This document shows, piece after piece, positions 20,046 to 21,827 of a stretch of DNA of 21,827 nt. Location: the NCBI GenBank assembly GCA_021029095.1, contig JAJOHG010000409.1, positions 1-21,827 on the forward strand, written 5' to 3'. The notes beneath the pieces were generated by a model. That model was not told the origin of the DNA and did not search any database. It saw nothing but the letters and a program-made list of their open reading frames with translations. Within the stretch, counting starts at the first letter, position 1. The number at the start of each line of letters is the position of its first letter. Made by a program: the position numbers and the translations under genes. Source of the DNA: Phellopilus nigrolimitatus (lineage: Eukaryota > Basidiomycota > Agaricomycetes > Hymenochaetales > Hymenochaetaceae).

Positions 20046-20493
20046 ACCAACGACGTGCCTTGAGACGGAGTCACGCTTGCGTCGTATGCTCCGGTCGCCT
20101 AACTGCACTGTTCTTGGTGGTATAAGCAAGAGAGAAAAGACATGCTTCGCAGTTCATACTGATACTTCTCATAGTACCGTCAAAACAGTTACGGCATGAC
20201 TACTACGCGGCATCTGATCCAGAAAAGCGTCCGCAGGAGTATAGCCACTTTGGCTTCTTGCCTCTTCAGAATTCAGGCTCTAACTAACTTATGCGAATTA
20301 AAGGGCTGCGTGTTCGTAATGACAGTGCATATTGGTTTTGATGACAGTTTGAAAATAACTTGTCATGGCTGACTCGGAAATATCGCAATTGAACGGGAAT
20401 TGTCGACCACTTCATTCCAGACAATGGACAAGAATGGGGGAAAACCACATTCGTCTACGTATTCCATGATATATAGACCGTATACTGAGTCTA
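20046..20493. promoter_or_regulatory. Upstream region of the AlkB-type gene
   Basis: These 448 bp lie between the start of the AlkB-type gene and the stop of ATP16, both on the minus strand. They should hold the promoter. The open frame extends a little upstream of 20045 without an earlier Met in frame. No TATA box or repeat stands out. Confidence 0.4.
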
Positions 20494-21180
20494 TTACTTG
20501 GAGATAGCATGCTGCAGCGCCTCGTATACGCCGATTTCTATTTGTGCCTCAAGTTTGTCCTCTTCCGTTCCATTACCAGCAGCGACTTTTTGGGCTTCGG
20601 AGAGGTTAGCACGGATAGCCTAAGACGGACATAAGCTTTATTACAGAAACAGTTATCTATCCATACAAAAAGACAAGCATACCTCGAGCGAGAAGTCATC
20701 CAAGGGCGCAGCCTCGACGGCATTGATGGTAAGCCTATTGCTGGGGTGCACGGTCGCGAAGCCACCGCTCACTAGACACGAAGCAGAGAAATCCCGTTTT
20801 GAGGAATTTTAAGAGGCAAAGACAGTGGGAAAATGAGACGCACCGAACCACTTCTGGCTGCTGTTTCCCGACTCGACGACTTCTACGACACCAGGGCGAA
20901 GGGGCTCGATCGACGGAACGTGGTTGGCGAGAATACCCATGTCTCCGGTTGCGGCGGCGATGTTTACCTGAACGACCTCAGTCGACGCGAACAGGGTCTA
21001 GCACACGCTGGTCGTCAGTCGCTGCGCGGGACGTGGATGACGGGTAATACGTACCTGGTGGGGGAGCACGAGAGACAGCTTGAGCTTGTCCGCAACCTCG
21101 GCATAGCCCCGGCGCTGGATAGCGAGAGGTGCTCGCGACGCACGGCGCGCAGCAGTGGAAACAAGGCGGAGGGCCGACAT
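20494..21180 (-). CDS. ATP16: Mitochondrial F1-ATPase delta subunit
   Basis: Four exons (minus): 21180-21055, 20997-20844, 20771-20683, 20619-20494; 164 residues. The first 26 or so residues form an Arg/Ala-rich presequence ('MSALRLVSTAARRASRAPL', then 'RRGYAE'), with cleavage probably near the Tyr. The mature part reads 'LKLSLVLPHQTLFAS', 'VNIAAATGDMGILANHVP' and 'LRPGVVEVVE', then 'VSGGFATVHPSNRLTINAVE', the beta-barrel of the bacterial epsilon / mitochondrial delta family. The C-terminal helical part is 'AIRANLSEAQKVAAG'. This subunit sits on the central stalk next to gamma and couples rotation of the c-ring to F1. Introns of 57, 72 and 63 nt all close in phase. It is tandem with GSH1, 368 bp downstream of it. 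Confidence 0.95.
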
Positions 21181-21548
21181 GGCTGGTGGTGAAGCTCAAA
21201 ACTGGCGAACGACAGAGTTTCTCAAGGCCGAAGCGGACTTTACCGGCATTCTCGGCCATTACCGGACACCTCAAAAAGTACGAAACACGCGATTATTGTC
21301 CGAAGGAAATGCCATTGCATGTCTATGCTACTATTACAAAAAGCAGAATGAATTTTCATAGATATGTGCCATATCCCTTTACTATGCAAGCCCAAAAGCC
21401 CAGCTGAAAAACGAAGTGATGAGGGTCCAAACCTAGTGACGATCGACTTGGAGGTACTAGGTTCCTTCTTAGAAAGTACGCCATCTTGACCAGAAACATA
21501 ACCTTTTGAAGGAATCAGCGCAAGCACTACCAGGACTCGCATTCTATG
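21181..21548. promoter_or_regulatory. Upstream region of ATP16 / 3' region of GSH1
   Basis: These 368 bp between two tandem minus-strand genes should hold the ATP16 promoter. Open frames on both strands here lack any family feature. Nothing else is visible. Confidence 0.45.
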
Positions 21549-21827
21549 TTATAAACGACCTTGATCTGCGACGCCCCCACAATAGTCTTGCGGCATTAAA
21601 GACGGCTCCTTGCGCGTCCCACGCTCACTAAAACGCAACTCGGTCAGCGACGCAGACTGCGCAAAGGAGTGAAAAAGTCACATTTGGTCTACGGCGACAA
21701 GGAGATCGTAGTTGATCTCCTGGCTGACCACCGAGTCAAACTTATATTTCGGGTGTGTCCTCACGAAATTCCGTATCCATGATGCCGTTGTGAGTAAAGA
21801 GCCATTCGATCTTCGCTTGATGAGGTC
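21549..21827 (-). CDS. GSH1: Glutamate-cysteine ligase, catalytic subunit (C-terminus, partial)
   Basis: Two exons (minus): 21827-21682, running off the window, and 21627-21549. They give the last 74 residues. The frame reads 'LIKRRSNGSLLTTASWIRNF', 'HPKYKFDSVVSQEINYDLL', 'AVDQ', then across a 54-nt intron 'IERGTRKEPSLMPQDYCGG' to the stop. 'IRNFVRTHP...DSVV..EINYDL' is the typical C-terminal region of eukaryotic glutamate-cysteine ligase, which makes gamma-glutamylcysteine, the rate-limiting step of glutathione synthesis, in the cytosol. The Ile codon is split by the intron, and reading through it instead gives a stop one codon later. The catalytic residues lie outside the window. The family call rests on motif recognition. 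Confidence 0.85.

Noticed and set aside
1..21827. tRNA, rRNA, CRISPR, transposon ends or long repeats
   Set aside because: Reading both strands I found no B-box with a matching cloverleaf, no regularly spaced repeats, no terminal inverted repeats and no transposase motifs. A tRNAscan or self-dotplot could still find something I missed.

Overview
The window is nuclear DNA of a filamentous basidiomycete, most likely an Agaricomycete. The evidence is dense short introns (about 50-80 nt, GT-AG with CTNAC/TTAAC-like branch sites), short intergenic gaps, and proteins of typically basidiomycete type: an HSP9/HSP12 stress protein, an IES2-type INO80 subunit, and a large Cys-rich 2OG-Fe(II) oxygenase family. 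No prokaryotic, viral or obvious transposon genes were seen. All gene models were assembled by hand from codon frame, splice-site phase and remembered protein families; none was checked by alignment or transcripts. Splice phase closes over every model except at two places near the left edge.

Layout from left to right. COG2 (minus, N-terminus only, 1-235) and IES2 (minus, 472-1947) lie in tandem. IES2 is divergent from SmD3 (plus, 2247-2810) over a 299-bp shared promoter. From 2811 to 5499 there is no gene I can name; two weak, possibly decayed coding relics lie there (plus strand about 3083-3900, minus strand about 4017-4665). HSP12/HSP9 (plus, 5500-5941) follows, with a perfect heat-shock element upstream. 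It converges on a PA-TM-RING type E3 ubiquitin ligase (minus, 6331-8573). Next are a class III PLP aminotransferase (minus, 8981-10719) and, divergent from it over a 594-bp promoter carrying a CRE palindrome and TATA box, a PH-like/coiled-coil protein (plus, 11314-15047). This converges, 97 bp apart, on a 21-exon gene (minus, 15145-20045) for a 1219-residue AlkB-type dioxygenase with an SRA/YDG-like segment and Cys clusters. The F1-ATPase delta subunit ATP16 (minus, 20494-21180) and the C-terminus of glutamate-cysteine ligase GSH1 (minus, 21549-21827, partial) close the window.

Most genes are unrelated housekeeping functions (Golgi tethering, chromatin remodelling, splicing, stress, ubiquitination, amino acid metabolism, ATP synthesis, glutathione synthesis), and I see no operon-like logic. 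The most interesting locus is the 15145-20045 gene. It joins a possible modified-base reader (SRA-like), Cys-rich clusters and an AlkB-type catalytic core, and it is spliced through a 7-nt and a 17-nt microexon. The window is also rich in GC-AG introns (three of about 57 modelled).
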